DNA from: a virus
Direction: 5' to 3' (one strand)
Length of the DNA: 25,799 nt
Virus record (IMG/VR): IMGVR_UViG_3300031758_000504
Location: 1 to 25,799 of that record
Part shown: in pieces, positions 15,827-22,387 of the stretch
Numbering within the stretch: position 1 is the first letter of the stretch
Layout of the letters: the number at the start of each line of letters is the position of its first letter
Notes under the pieces: model-generated
The model's database searches: none
The model's input: only the letters and a program-made list of their open reading frames with translations
What the model was told of the DNA's origin: nothing
Translations under genes and position numbers: made by a program

Positions 15827-16064
15827 TCTTTTTCTTTTTAAGGATATCAGTGTATCTTTTAGCTATTTTTTCAGATATTTTTTTAGCTACGTCTTGTTGT
15901 TTTGGAGGTTCAGGGAGTATTTCAGGAATACCAAATTCATCATCTTCTATAGAAGGTTTTGTTTTAATTTTTTCTTTTTCACGTGTAGGAGCTTCTAAAG
16001 GAGCTTCAGATAATACTTTTTGAATTTCTTCTTGGATAATACGTCTTAGATCTGATTTTTTCAT
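15819..16064 (-). CDS. Small protein with a capsid-targeting-like leader
   Basis: The 81-residue protein begins with MKKSDLRRIIQEEIQKVLSE, an amphipathic charged helix ending in L-S-E, followed by a Pro/Glu/Lys-rich linker and a basic helix (KKISEKIAKRYTDILKKKK) at the C-terminus. This architecture, a cleavable helix plus a disordered basic segment, is what one expects of an internal head protein (inference). The gene is wedged between, and overlaps, both neighbours (4 and 8 bases). A late-type motif lies within the last codons of the gene upstream, 16 bases before the ATG. Confidence 0.75.
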   Translation of the reverse strand: MKKSDLRRIIQEEIQKVLSEAPLEAPTREKEKIKTKPSIEDDEFGIPEILPEPPKQQDVAKKISEKIAKRYTDILKKKKNA

Positions 16065-18649
16065 TTTTTTAATGTTTGTAATAAATATTTGATTTCTTCT
16101 AACTCTTGTGGTCTAGTTAAAGCATGCATATGAATAACAGGTGCTTTCATTTCTTCCGCCAAGTTTCTTTGTTGTAATTGAGCTATTAATGCATTAGCGT
16201 TAGGTATTCTGAATGCAGTTTGTGTTGTTACAATATAATGTTGGGCGTCAGGTTGCATAGCTACTGATCCTATCATAGTACCACTTGCTAAACGAATAAC
16301 ATAGAATTTACTTTGTCCCGCTGTTATTACACCTGTTACTCTACCTCTTGCTCCTAAAGCACCATTTCTACGAGTTGCTCCTCCGTCAGTGTTAACTGGA
16401 GTTACTGTACCTGCTGTTAATCTAATTCTTACACCTGTAGGTAAAGCACTAAATCCAGTTATTAGTCCGGCTTGTGTTAATAAAGCTGCAACTCCTTCTC
16501 CTGCTTGAGCAGCAGGGGCAGCTGGGGCTTGTTGTCTGGCAGCTCCACCTGCTGGTCTTCCTCTTCTACCAGCCGCTGCTGCAGGTGCCGCAGGTGCTGC
16601 TGGGGGTTGAATTCCTAGTATTTGAGCTGCTTGTTGAGGTTTAAGATTAGCTTTGATTACTCTATTACTAACATTAGAGATTTTTCTACTTTCTTGTGGG
16701 TTATCTCTATTTACAAGATAAATTACACCTTCATATTGTTTTATAGTATATGGATTATCTGCAGTTAATGGAGGATTAGCAAGAGCAAATTTTTCACCAC
16801 CTCTCCAATCATCTTGAATACGAGCTATTAATTCATTAGTATTATACGCGATATTTTGACTTCTTAAATAATCAAAATAACCTTTCCACATATTTTTATC
16901 AGTTTTTGGGACTGATCTAAAATTTCCATTTGGATCCCAATACAAAAAAGGAGATGGAACAAAAGTTGGATATCTAGTGTCCCAACCTGAGATGCTATTG
17001 TCTTCGTTTGGGGTTAAAATATAATTTTCATCATTTATATTAACTATTCTTTTACTTGATGGAGTGTTTTTAAGTAAAGAAACAGCAGCGGGTATTGAGA
17101 CTGTTATTATATCTTTCCTACTAGCTAATAATCTTACTATAGATTTTTGAAAAGATTCATTTGTTTCTTCATTAGATAATATACTTTGTACTGAGTCATC
17201 TTCAAAAGGTATTTCTTCAAATTCTCCGTTTTTTATTTTATATGCTTTAAAAACATTTGAATCTAACAATATTTGGCCTTCATCTGTATCTTTAATAGTT
17301 ATAGCTGAGCTTTTATCTGTTTTTGCTTTTTCAATAACTTTATTTAAGGATTCTTTAGGTAGGATATTATCCTTAGCCAATTTAATTAGTAATGAAAAGG
17401 GAAATTGATCTAAATTAGGATAATCAGCTAAAACTTTACCTGTTCTTTCATTTACTTTCACATTTGGATAACTATTATCTTCTGTAAAAATACTTAGTGT
17501 TATATCTTTGCCTGAGGAATCAAGTACTATTTTAACTACTGCTTTCTCATTTGTAGTCACATAATATCTTTCATTATCTGATATCTTTAATATATCACCT
17601 TTAACTACTGCTTTTTTAGCTGAGAAAGGATAAGCATCTGATGGTAAGATATTGGGTTTTATCTTTTGAAATCTAGCAGTATTAGCTATGATTGATTTTT
17701 GATTTTGAGGAGAAAAAGAATCAAATTCTTCTAATAATATGTATGGGTCAATGTATCCAAAATTTTTAGCTATCATCTCAGCTATAGGTGGTATTTTAGG
17801 TAATACTTTAGATACAAAAGTTTGATTTGATATATCTGAAAAGAACTCAGAACCTTTTCTAACTACAAGATATTGTTCCTTATTTGATAATGGCATTTTA
17901 AGCCATTCTGATACATCAACAGGGTTATTTTTGTATACATTAGAAGTTTTTTCAGCTTTAGTGAGAGGAATATATTTTAAAATATTCTTTATATTAGGAA
18001 TACGACCTAACCAAGGAACTCTATTAATTAATTCTTCCCAAGAAAATGGACCTTCAGCTCCTGGGTTATTATTTCTATTAGTAAATTTATATAATCCATC
18101 ATTTCGTACTTGTACTGCTACAAAACTTAATTTGTCTTCATCTGGTAGATTACTGTTTTTAGCTAAATAAAATGTAGGTTGACCTTGACCATATCTATAA
18201 TTAGCCCAGAATCCTGCGCCAGGTTGTGTAATACACCATTTAGAACCATTTGGTAGTTTTTGAGAAGCTCCGTATGTGATACAGTTATCTTGCTTAGCAC
18301 CATTCCAAATAGTGATACCTTCTTCATTATATACTACATCTGGGGTGTTTTCTATTTTTTCATCTTCATCTTCTTCTGGTGCTCCTTTAACTGTACGCAT
18401 AAGATTAATTAAAGACTGTAATGAGTATTTAAATAAATCTTTTTCTTTAATATTAGTATTTTTTAATCGTGAATCAAAATAGTCAATGTAATCACTTAAT
18501 TGTTTATCAGATATTTCAATATTATAATCTTCAGCCTCTTCTTTAAACTTATCCATAAGCTGCTGTTTAACTCTAGGAGCTAAAGCCTCAGATAAATTGT
18601 TTGGCCAATTATTAACTATATGTTCTATTAATTTATTAATATTACTCAC
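16061..18649 (-). CDS. Large multidomain virion-type protein
   Basis: The 862-residue protein starts with GTG at 18649, overlapping the stop of the cupin-like gene by 4 bases. It opens with a helix ending in NNLSE, followed by a helical region up to about 90 and an acidic linker. Residues 120-165 hold a conserved pattern C123-x-x-Y-G, W-C-I (138-140), Y151-R152 and PTFY (158-161), which I have seen in large uncharacterised phage proteins; an enzymatic domain is possible. A long alpha/beta region follows. Residues 682-719 are an Ala/Pro/Gly/Arg linker, coded by DNA that is clearly more GC-rich (16493-16606). A Gly/Thr-rich beta domain and a short helix end the protein. I cannot assign a function. 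Size, late context and leader suggest an injected or head-internal protein. Confidence 0.85.
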   Translation of the reverse strand: MSNINKLIEHIVNNWPNNLSEALAPRVKQQLMDKFKEEAEDYNIEISDKQLSDYIDYFDSRLKNTNIKEKDLFKYSLQSLINLMRTVKGAPEEDEDEKIENTPDVVYNEEGITIWNGAKQDNCITYGASQKLPNGSKWCITQPGAGFWANYRYGQGQPTFYLAKNSNLPDEDKLSFVAVQVRNDGLYKFTNRNNNPGAEGPFSWEELINRVPWLGRIPNIKNILKYIPLTKAEKTSNVYKNNPVDVSEWLKMPLSNKEQYLVVRKGSEFFSDISNQTFVSKVLPKIPPIAEMIAKNFGYIDPYILLEEFDSFSPQNQKSIIANTARFQKIKPNILPSDAYPFSAKKAVVKGDILKISDNERYYVTTNEKAVVKIVLDSSGKDITLSIFTEDNSYPNVKVNERTGKVLADYPNLDQFPFSLLIKLAKDNILPKESLNKVIEKAKTDKSSAITIKDTDEGQILLDSNVFKAYKIKNGEFEEIPFEDDSVQSILSNEETNESFQKSIVRLLASRKDIITVSIPAAVSLLKNTPSSKRIVNINDENYILTPNEDNSISGWDTRYPTFVPSPFLYWDPNGNFRSVPKTDKNMWKGYFDYLRSQNIAYNTNELIARIQDDWRGGEKFALANPPLTADNPYTIKQYEGVIYLVNRDNPQESRKISNVSNRVIKANLKPQQAAQILGIQPPAAPAAPAAAAGRRGRPAGGAARQQAPAAPAAQAGEGVAALLTQAGLITGFSALPTGVRIRLTAGTVTPVNTDGGATRRNGALGARGRVTGVITAGQSKFYVIRLASGTMIGSVAMQPDAQHYIVTTQTAFRIPNANALIAQLQQRNLAEEMKAPVIHMHALTRPQELEEIKYLLQTLKK
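16081..16088 (-). promoter_or_regulatory. Late-type promoter motif embedded in the 862-residue gene
   Basis: On the minus strand CAAATATTTATTACAAA ends 16 bases before the ATG at 16064 and lies inside the codons for IKYLLQ of the preceding gene. The same 17 bases precede the ATG at 25225, which supports a regulatory role over coincidence. Confidence 0.55.
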
Positions 18650-18909
18650 GACTTATATATTTTTAATTTTAATGTTCCTGTTGTGCCTTTGATAAGGCGA
18701 TGCCATTCGCCTTTAGATATAAATATAGGCCCATTAATAGAAGTTGGTAATTGATTTTCAAGTTGTACTTTCCAATCTGTCTCTCCTATTATTTCTACAG
18801 TACGATTTTCTAGATCACGATGCCAAAGTAATTCAAGAGGATCAACATTTTCATCAAACTCTCGAATTATATATTTGTCTGTTATTTCAAGATCAGTATA
18901 TGGTTTCAT
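18646..18909 (-). CDS. Cupin-like small phage protein
   Basis: The 87-residue protein has the pattern ELLWHRDLENRTVEIIGETD, WKVQLENQLP, then GPIFISKGEWHRLIKGTTG. This is the layout of small single-domain cupin-like beta barrels found in many T4-like marine phages: an early His (about 30) and a late His (about 68) in 'P-I-F-I-x-K-G-x-W-H-R'. Two His residues could bind a metal, but a full cupin set of three His and one Glu is not obvious. The gene overlaps both neighbours by 4 bases (ATGA upstream, GTGA downstream), a typical translational coupling chain. The function is unknown. An ATATTTAT within it (18719-18726) has no start codon at the usual distance. Confidence 0.75.
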   Translation of the reverse strand: MKPYTDLEITDKYIIREFDENVDPLELLWHRDLENRTVEIIGETDWKVQLENQLPTSINGPIFISKGEWHRLIKGTTGTLKLKIYKS

Positions 18910-19148
18910 TTTCCTTTAGGCATAAACCAATTTGAACACCATTTTGAAGGATCTTTAATTTGATTTCCTTCATTATCTACTAATTCAGCTGTACCCATAT
19001 GTTCTTGATATTTTTTGTTTGAACACATATGTTTTTCATCTTCAACATAATAATACTTACAAACATGACAACCAAATCCTACAGGTGAGTACATGTAAGG
19101 AGGATACTCTCCTCCATTTTCTTTTAATAAATCTACTAGTTTTATCAT
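18906..19148 (-). CDS. Small four-cysteine protein
   Basis: The 80-residue protein begins with the helix MIKLVDLLKE. The core carries C-H-V-C (FGCHVCKYYY, about 27-30), C in HMCSNKKY (about 42) and C in SKWCSNWFMP (about 71). Four Cys spaced CxxC-x11-C-x28-C suggest a zinc ribbon-like knob or an iron-sulfur site such as that of high-potential iron proteins, and the sequence does not decide. The gene shares 4-base ATGA overlaps with both neighbours and so is translated with the Cys-rich 125-residue protein and the cupin-like protein. The leader could serve for head targeting. Confidence 0.7.
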   Translation of the reverse strand: MIKLVDLLKENGGEYPPYMYSPVGFGCHVCKYYYVEDEKHMCSNKKYQEHMGTAELVDNEGNQIKDPSKWCSNWFMPKGK

Positions 19149-19522
19149 TTTGTTTTACCCCATTTTTTACCTTTGCCTTTTGTTTTACATTGAGCTGGTG
19201 TTGGGCGGCATGAAGGATATTTAGCACGTTTTTCACCTTCTTTTCTACCACAAGGCTTGCATTTACCATTTCTGCATGTATTGCAATCTACCCATCCACC
19301 TTCTTTACCTGGTGTACCTCTACGTTTAAACCATTTATGTAATGATTCGTCTTCAGTTAATTCTTCTTCTTTTATGTCTTTCCAAATTTTACCTTGACGA
19401 CATCTAACAATTGCTCCTGATTTATAGGCAGAAGGCTTATCATATTTGCGATCAGCAATACGTTTGCATCTATCTGCTTTTTTCTCTAAAAGAAGTTGAA
19501 GGAGTATTTTGGTTAGTTTCAT
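19145..19522 (-). CDS. Basic Cys-rich conserved phage protein
   Basis: The 125-residue protein has the leader MKLTKILLQLLLEKKADRC (L-L-E), then KPSAYKSGAIVRCRQGKIWK (about 29-48), a GGWVDCNTC-x4-CKPCGRKEGEKR cluster and the C-terminal pattern YPSCRPTPAQCK followed by a GKGKKWGK tail. I recognise this as a widespread phage family of unknown function. The Cys pairs suggest a zinc-binding fold and the strong positive charge suggests nucleic acid binding. Its ATG lies just 1 base after the TAA of an 8-codon relic of the 229-residue protein family. That indicates this gene originally followed the gene at 20515-21180 directly. Confidence 0.8.
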   Translation of the reverse strand: MKLTKILLQLLLEKKADRCKRIADRKYDKPSAYKSGAIVRCRQGKIWKDIKEEELTEDESLHKWFKRRGTPGKEGGWVDCNTCRNGKCKPCGRKEGEKRAKYPSCRPTPAQCKTKGKGKKWGKTK

Positions 19523-19523
19523 A

Positions 19524-19550
19524 TTACCAGTATCCTGAGAATGTTGTTTT
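19524..19550 (-). pseudogene. C-terminal relic of a gene like that at 20515-21180
   Basis: On the minus strand the nine codons after position 19551 read K-T-T-F-S-G-Y-W-stop, directly before the ATG of the next gene. The gene at 20515-21180 ends K-T-T-F-T-G-Y-W-stop. Nearly every codon differs at the third base only, so this is an old homologous coding end and not a recent copy. It is in frame with, but separated by a TAA and one Asn codon from, the 91-residue gene. Confidence 0.65.
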
Positions 19551-19553
19551 GTT

Positions 19554-19829
19554 TTAGGTATATGATCCTGTTTTTCCTTTAATTGGGTTTAATTCAATTT
19601 TACCATCTATTGGTTGTCCAATTCTGTATATCTCACCATCTATCTCAGCTTTTAATATGTGATTATAGAACGCTATTTCAGGTTTTACTTCTTTACCATT
19701 TAAAGTATAGGTGTATTTTTCATATCTTTCAATTTTTTCATCAGATGTTTCATTTTCAACTAATTGTTTAAACTGGGTTTCAGTAATTAAACCAGCTGTT
19801 TTTTGCATTTTAAGGAACTCTTTGTTCAT
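19554..19829 (-). CDS. Short KMQK-motif protein in the endonuclease cassette
   Basis: The 91-residue protein begins MNKEFLKMQKTAGLITE, with only one change in 17 residues from the protein at 6761-7489. A Glu-rich helix and a small beta-rich section follow (YTYTLNGKEVKPEIAFYNH and KAEIDGEIYRIGQPIDGKIE), which may be a single compact domain. The leader ends in I-T-E. A late-type motif variant (ATATGTAT) lies 19 bases before the ATG and overlaps the stop codon of the homing endonuclease gene. The gene seems to travel with the endonuclease in an inserted cassette. After its TAA the frame continues for nine codons, through the relic, to a second TAA; readthrough would add NKTTFSGYW. Confidence 0.75.
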   Translation of the reverse strand: MNKEFLKMQKTAGLITETQFKQLVENETSDEKIERYEKYTYTLNGKEVKPEIAFYNHILKAEIDGEIYRIGQPIDGKIELNPIKGKTGSYT

Positions 19830-19846
19830 AGTATTTTGATTTTTAT

Positions 19847-20473
19847 TTATACATATTGTGCTCTATACTGCTTGTTCTTAATAGTTTGAGCCTTACCAAT
19901 AAGTTGACATCTTACTGTTTCTGGGTTGATTTGTAAGTCATAGGCTAAATCATGATAACTAGGATATGTTTTAATATACTCACCTGTTATTTTATAGAGA
20001 GCTACATGGTTACCTTTTCCTTTATTAGGGCTTACTCTACCTTTGTGTGCTTTAGAGACATTTGGTTTAGGACCATCAGGTTTACCTTTTTTAGGATTAG
20101 GTTTTCCTAGTTTAGCTTTAGAAATTTTATCACAGACTTCTTGAGAATATTTACGTCCTGTTAATTTTTCACTAACTGTTTTTTTGGTTTCTTCTTTATG
20201 GAGATTATTTCCTCTAGCATCATTAGTCATGTTATAGAACATTGGGTTGTTAGCGGCGTTAAATTTTATTAGATAGTGTGTCTCTATACCTCGAGCATCA
20301 CCATCTCCTTCCCATAATATTTCTCTAGTAAAATTTTCTTTACCATGTTTTTTTAAAGCACTTTTTATTGCTTTTCCACTTCCGTAGTAATCTTTATCAA
20401 TATCAGATTTTCTAGAAGATCCAATGTATTTTTTATTATTAATTAAATTGGTTATAAGATAAACATAAGCCAT
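19847..20473 (-). CDS. GIY-YIG homing endonuclease
   Basis: This is a free-standing homing endonuclease of the T4 Seg type. It cuts cognate sites in related phages, so that repair copies the gene across. In 208 residues the GIY-YIG domain shows V-Y-L at 4-6 (GIY variant), YIG at 16-18, SSRKSD, a catalytic Glu at 64 (GIETHYL) and N81. Residues about 110-155 carry NUMOD3-like repeats (KISKAKLGKPNPKKGK, VSKAHKGRVSPNKGK), and the last 55 residues a NUMOD1/helix-turn-helix-like DNA-binding part (YPSYHDLAYDLQINPETVR). Unlike its neighbours it has a strong Shine-Dalgarno site (GGAGGG, 4 bases before the ATG), which suggests origin in a different translation background. A late-type motif lies 16 bases before the ATG. 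Confidence 0.95.
   Translation of the reverse strand: MAYVYLITNLINNKKYIGSSRKSDIDKDYYGSGKAIKSALKKHGKENFTREILWEGDGDARGIETHYLIKFNAANNPMFYNMTNDARGNNLHKEETKKTVSEKLTGRKYSQEVCDKISKAKLGKPNPKKGKPDGPKPNVSKAHKGRVSPNKGKGNHVALYKITGEYIKTYPSYHDLAYDLQINPETVRCQLIGKAQTIKNKQYRAQYV
19849..19856 (-). promoter_or_regulatory. Late-type promoter variant for the 91-residue KMQK gene
   Basis: On the minus strand AATATGTATAAATAAAAATC contains an exact TATAAATA (T4 late octamer). The ATATGTAT core ends 19 bases before the ATG and shares bases with the last codons (Tyr-Val-stop) of the endonuclease gene. Confidence 0.6.
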
Positions 20474-20489
20474 ATTCCCTCCATTTATT

Positions 20490-20497
20490 ATAAATAT
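20490..20497 (-). promoter_or_regulatory. Late-type promoter motif and strong ribosome-binding site for the endonuclease
   Basis: On the minus strand CAATATTTATAATAAATGG places the core 16 bases before the ATG, with GGAGGG in between. It is the only strong Shine-Dalgarno sequence I found in the window. Confidence 0.6.
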
Positions 20498-20514
20498 TGG
20501 GGGTGCTGTTTACC

Positions 20515-21180
20515 TTACCAATAACCAGTAAAAGTAGTTTTGAACCCTAGCAATTTGGCAAATTTTGGCAACCTACAACTCCAGTAACTAGCTTTAGTGC
20601 GATCTTTTTTATTAGCACAGTCATGTCTTTTTGCAAATGCTTGACGTGCTTTTGGATTGTTAAGTTTTGCTCTTAACCCTCCACCTGCCATACCAAATGA
20701 TACTTTTTTAATACGTTTGGTTTTAGGATCTTTAACATAAACATAGAATTTCTTAGATCCACCACGTTTTGGTTTTCCTAAAGCAGGTTGTTTCTTTTCT
20801 TCTTCTATTTCTTCTTCAGTTAAATTTTCATGAATCATCATAAGAAAATCAAGTGGAACTACTTGAGATTCATAAATTCCAAATTTACCTAAATCTGTAT
20901 TTTCAAATAATTGTTTATCAATACCTGATAAGTTAATTATACCTTGCTTCCATAATAATCTTGCCTCATGAATTAGCTCAATATGTGCTTTAGAACCAGG
21001 TCTATATATGGTTTCTTGTAGTGAAAGTTTGTTATTTATATGGTATCTTAATCCTTCAGAGATTGGGGCGTTATATTGTTTTGATTCATTTAAACGCACT
21101 GCTTTACTACAGTCATCACATCCTAAACTTGGTTGTTCAGATAATATTTTTTTAAGAGTTTCTATTAGTTGCTGTTTCAT
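20515..21180 (-). CDS. Conserved phage protein with YVYVKDPKT and Cys-basic C-terminus
   Basis: The ATG at 21180 gives 221 residues beginning MKQQLIETLKKILSEQ (leader ending L-S-E). An ATG at 21204 would add eight residues and overlap the nuclease gene. A CDDC pair follows the leader. The middle has the conserved segment AHIELIHEARLLWKQGIINL, then DLGKFGIYESQVVPLDF. The C-terminal 90 residues show KRGGSKKFYVYVKDPKTKR, KVSFGMAGGGLRAK, ARQAFAKRHDC and KASYWSCRLPKF, ending TTFTGYW. I know this as a widespread T4-supergroup protein of unknown function, probably in the virion and possibly zinc- and DNA-binding. Its 3' end appears to have been replaced when the endonuclease cassette came in. Confidence 0.8.
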   Translation of the reverse strand: MKQQLIETLKKILSEQPSLGCDDCSKAVRLNESKQYNAPISEGLRYHINNKLSLQETIYRPGSKAHIELIHEARLLWKQGIINLSGIDKQLFENTDLGKFGIYESQVVPLDFLMMIHENLTEEEIEEEKKQPALGKPKRGGSKKFYVYVKDPKTKRIKKVSFGMAGGGLRAKLNNPKARQAFAKRHDCANKKDRTKASYWSCRLPKFAKLLGFKTTFTGYW

Positions 21181-21184
21181 AAAT

Positions 21185-22387
21185 TTATTTTTTAATGTAG
21201 TCACACATTATATGAGTAGGATATAACTCACCACCTTTATTTCTTATATTAAGTTTAAATTTATATAAAGCTGATTCAAAAGTTATGTCAATTCTTTTTC
21301 CTGTTCCTCCTATTCCACCATAATATACATTAACTGCATCTGTAATATCGGAGGACAAATTAACATATTTAGAGTCTATTTTAAAAAACTCATGTCCTTT
21401 ACCACCAGCTTTAACCATATAATATCCTTCACCTATACCAGATTTAATTAAATTTTTAAGTTTAGAAGAACTATATTTAACTGTGGGACCATTTATATTT
21501 GAAAAATCAGCGTCTGGGTAGTCATTAAATACTTTACAAAATGTTTTATTATCAACACCTAAAGCTTCTAGTAATGATTTACCATCTTGATTTTTAATTT
21601 CACCTTCTTCTATTTCTTTAGCTGGTAAAATTTTAGTAATTCCTGAGTTAAAGAATGTTAGAGTAGAACCAAATTTAGCTGAGATATAATAATTTTTAGA
21701 ATCTTTAGTTATAGTAATATCAGTTAAAGTAGCTGCGGCGGTTACATTTGAAAATTTTATCAATGGGTTACCACCTTCAAATGTTAAAGGACGAGATTGA
21801 TTTTTTTCTCCTTCAGATTTAACATCAAAATTACCTTGTTTAAGGTCTAATTCTTTTGAAATTTCAATTATTAGATCTGGGTATTTAAATTGATCTAAGG
21901 TAGATTGTTCAATACCATTGTCACGAAGTGTTTCTAAATCAGATAATAATTCTCCTTCAAATCCTATTCCTCTAGATTTAATACCTCTTCCACCTCTAGA
22001 ACCTTCACCCCATTTAATAGTTATACCTTCCCATTTTCCTCCACTAAAATTATTTAATTTAATATTTAATTTATCTGATAAGAAAGTAGTAAATTTAGGA
22101 TCTCTTTGTAATGAACGAGATATTTTAACTGTGTTAGGAGAATTAGAATCTAATACAATTGGATCTTCTAAAGATAATCCAGAATATGATTTTATAATAG
22201 AAAATAATTGTTGTATTTTTGGATTTTCTATTTTATCTTCAGATTTAGGAAAAATAGTAAAAGCCTCATCTAATACCTCACCTACTAATGATTCAAGCAA
22301 AGAAATATCCTGCTCATTATTCATGTCAGGATATCCTTTAGGGAATTTATAGGAGATACTATTTAAAAACTTTTCAAATATATTCAT
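21185..22387 (-). CDS. Predicted PD-(D/E)XK-like nuclease of the late block
   Basis: The 400-residue protein begins MNIFEKFLNSISYKFPKGYP (with DMNNEQD next), a start I associate with a conserved family in T4-like marine phages. In the centre, GFEGELL (E144, E146), TDITITKD (D223) and YYISAKFG (S236-A237-K238) give the E...D...(S/E/Q)-x-K order of the PD-(D/E)XK nuclease fold, with a GSTLTFFNSG loop after the Lys as in some restriction endonucleases. I therefore infer a metal-dependent DNA nuclease. Gly-rich segments (GEGSRGGRGIKSRGIG) lie before the catalytic Glu. It shares one base with the preceding gene's stop (TAATG). Lying among packaged-type proteins, it may enter the cell with the DNA or act late. 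Confidence 0.7.
   Translation of the reverse strand: MNIFEKFLNSISYKFPKGYPDMNNEQDISLLESLVGEVLDEAFTIFPKSEDKIENPKIQQLFSIIKSYSGLSLEDPIVLDSNSPNTVKISRSLQRDPKFTTFLSDKLNIKLNNFSGGKWEGITIKWGEGSRGGRGIKSRGIGFEGELLSDLETLRDNGIEQSTLDQFKYPDLIIEISKELDLKQGNFDVKSEGEKNQSRPLTFEGGNPLIKFSNVTAAATLTDITITKDSKNYYISAKFGSTLTFFNSGITKILPAKEIEEGEIKNQDGKSLLEALGVDNKTFCKVFNDYPDADFSNINGPTVKYSSSKLKNLIKSGIGEGYYMVKAGGKGHEFFKIDSKYVNLSSDITDAVNVYYGGIGGTGKRIDITFESALYKFKLNIRNKGGELYPTHIMCDYIKK

Noticed and set aside
18719-18726. ATATTTAT late-type core within the cupin-like gene
   Set aside because: No start codon of a supported gene lies 13-23 bases downstream. The bases encode the conserved PIFISK segment.
19057-19269. Minus-strand open frame of 70 codons in another frame
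   Set aside because: It overlaps the two Cys-rich genes, whose ATGA coupling and conserved motifs explain the DNA.
21918-22352. Plus-strand open frame of 144 codons
   Set aside because: It is antisense to the nuclease-like gene, which has recognisable motifs and proper overlaps with its neighbours.
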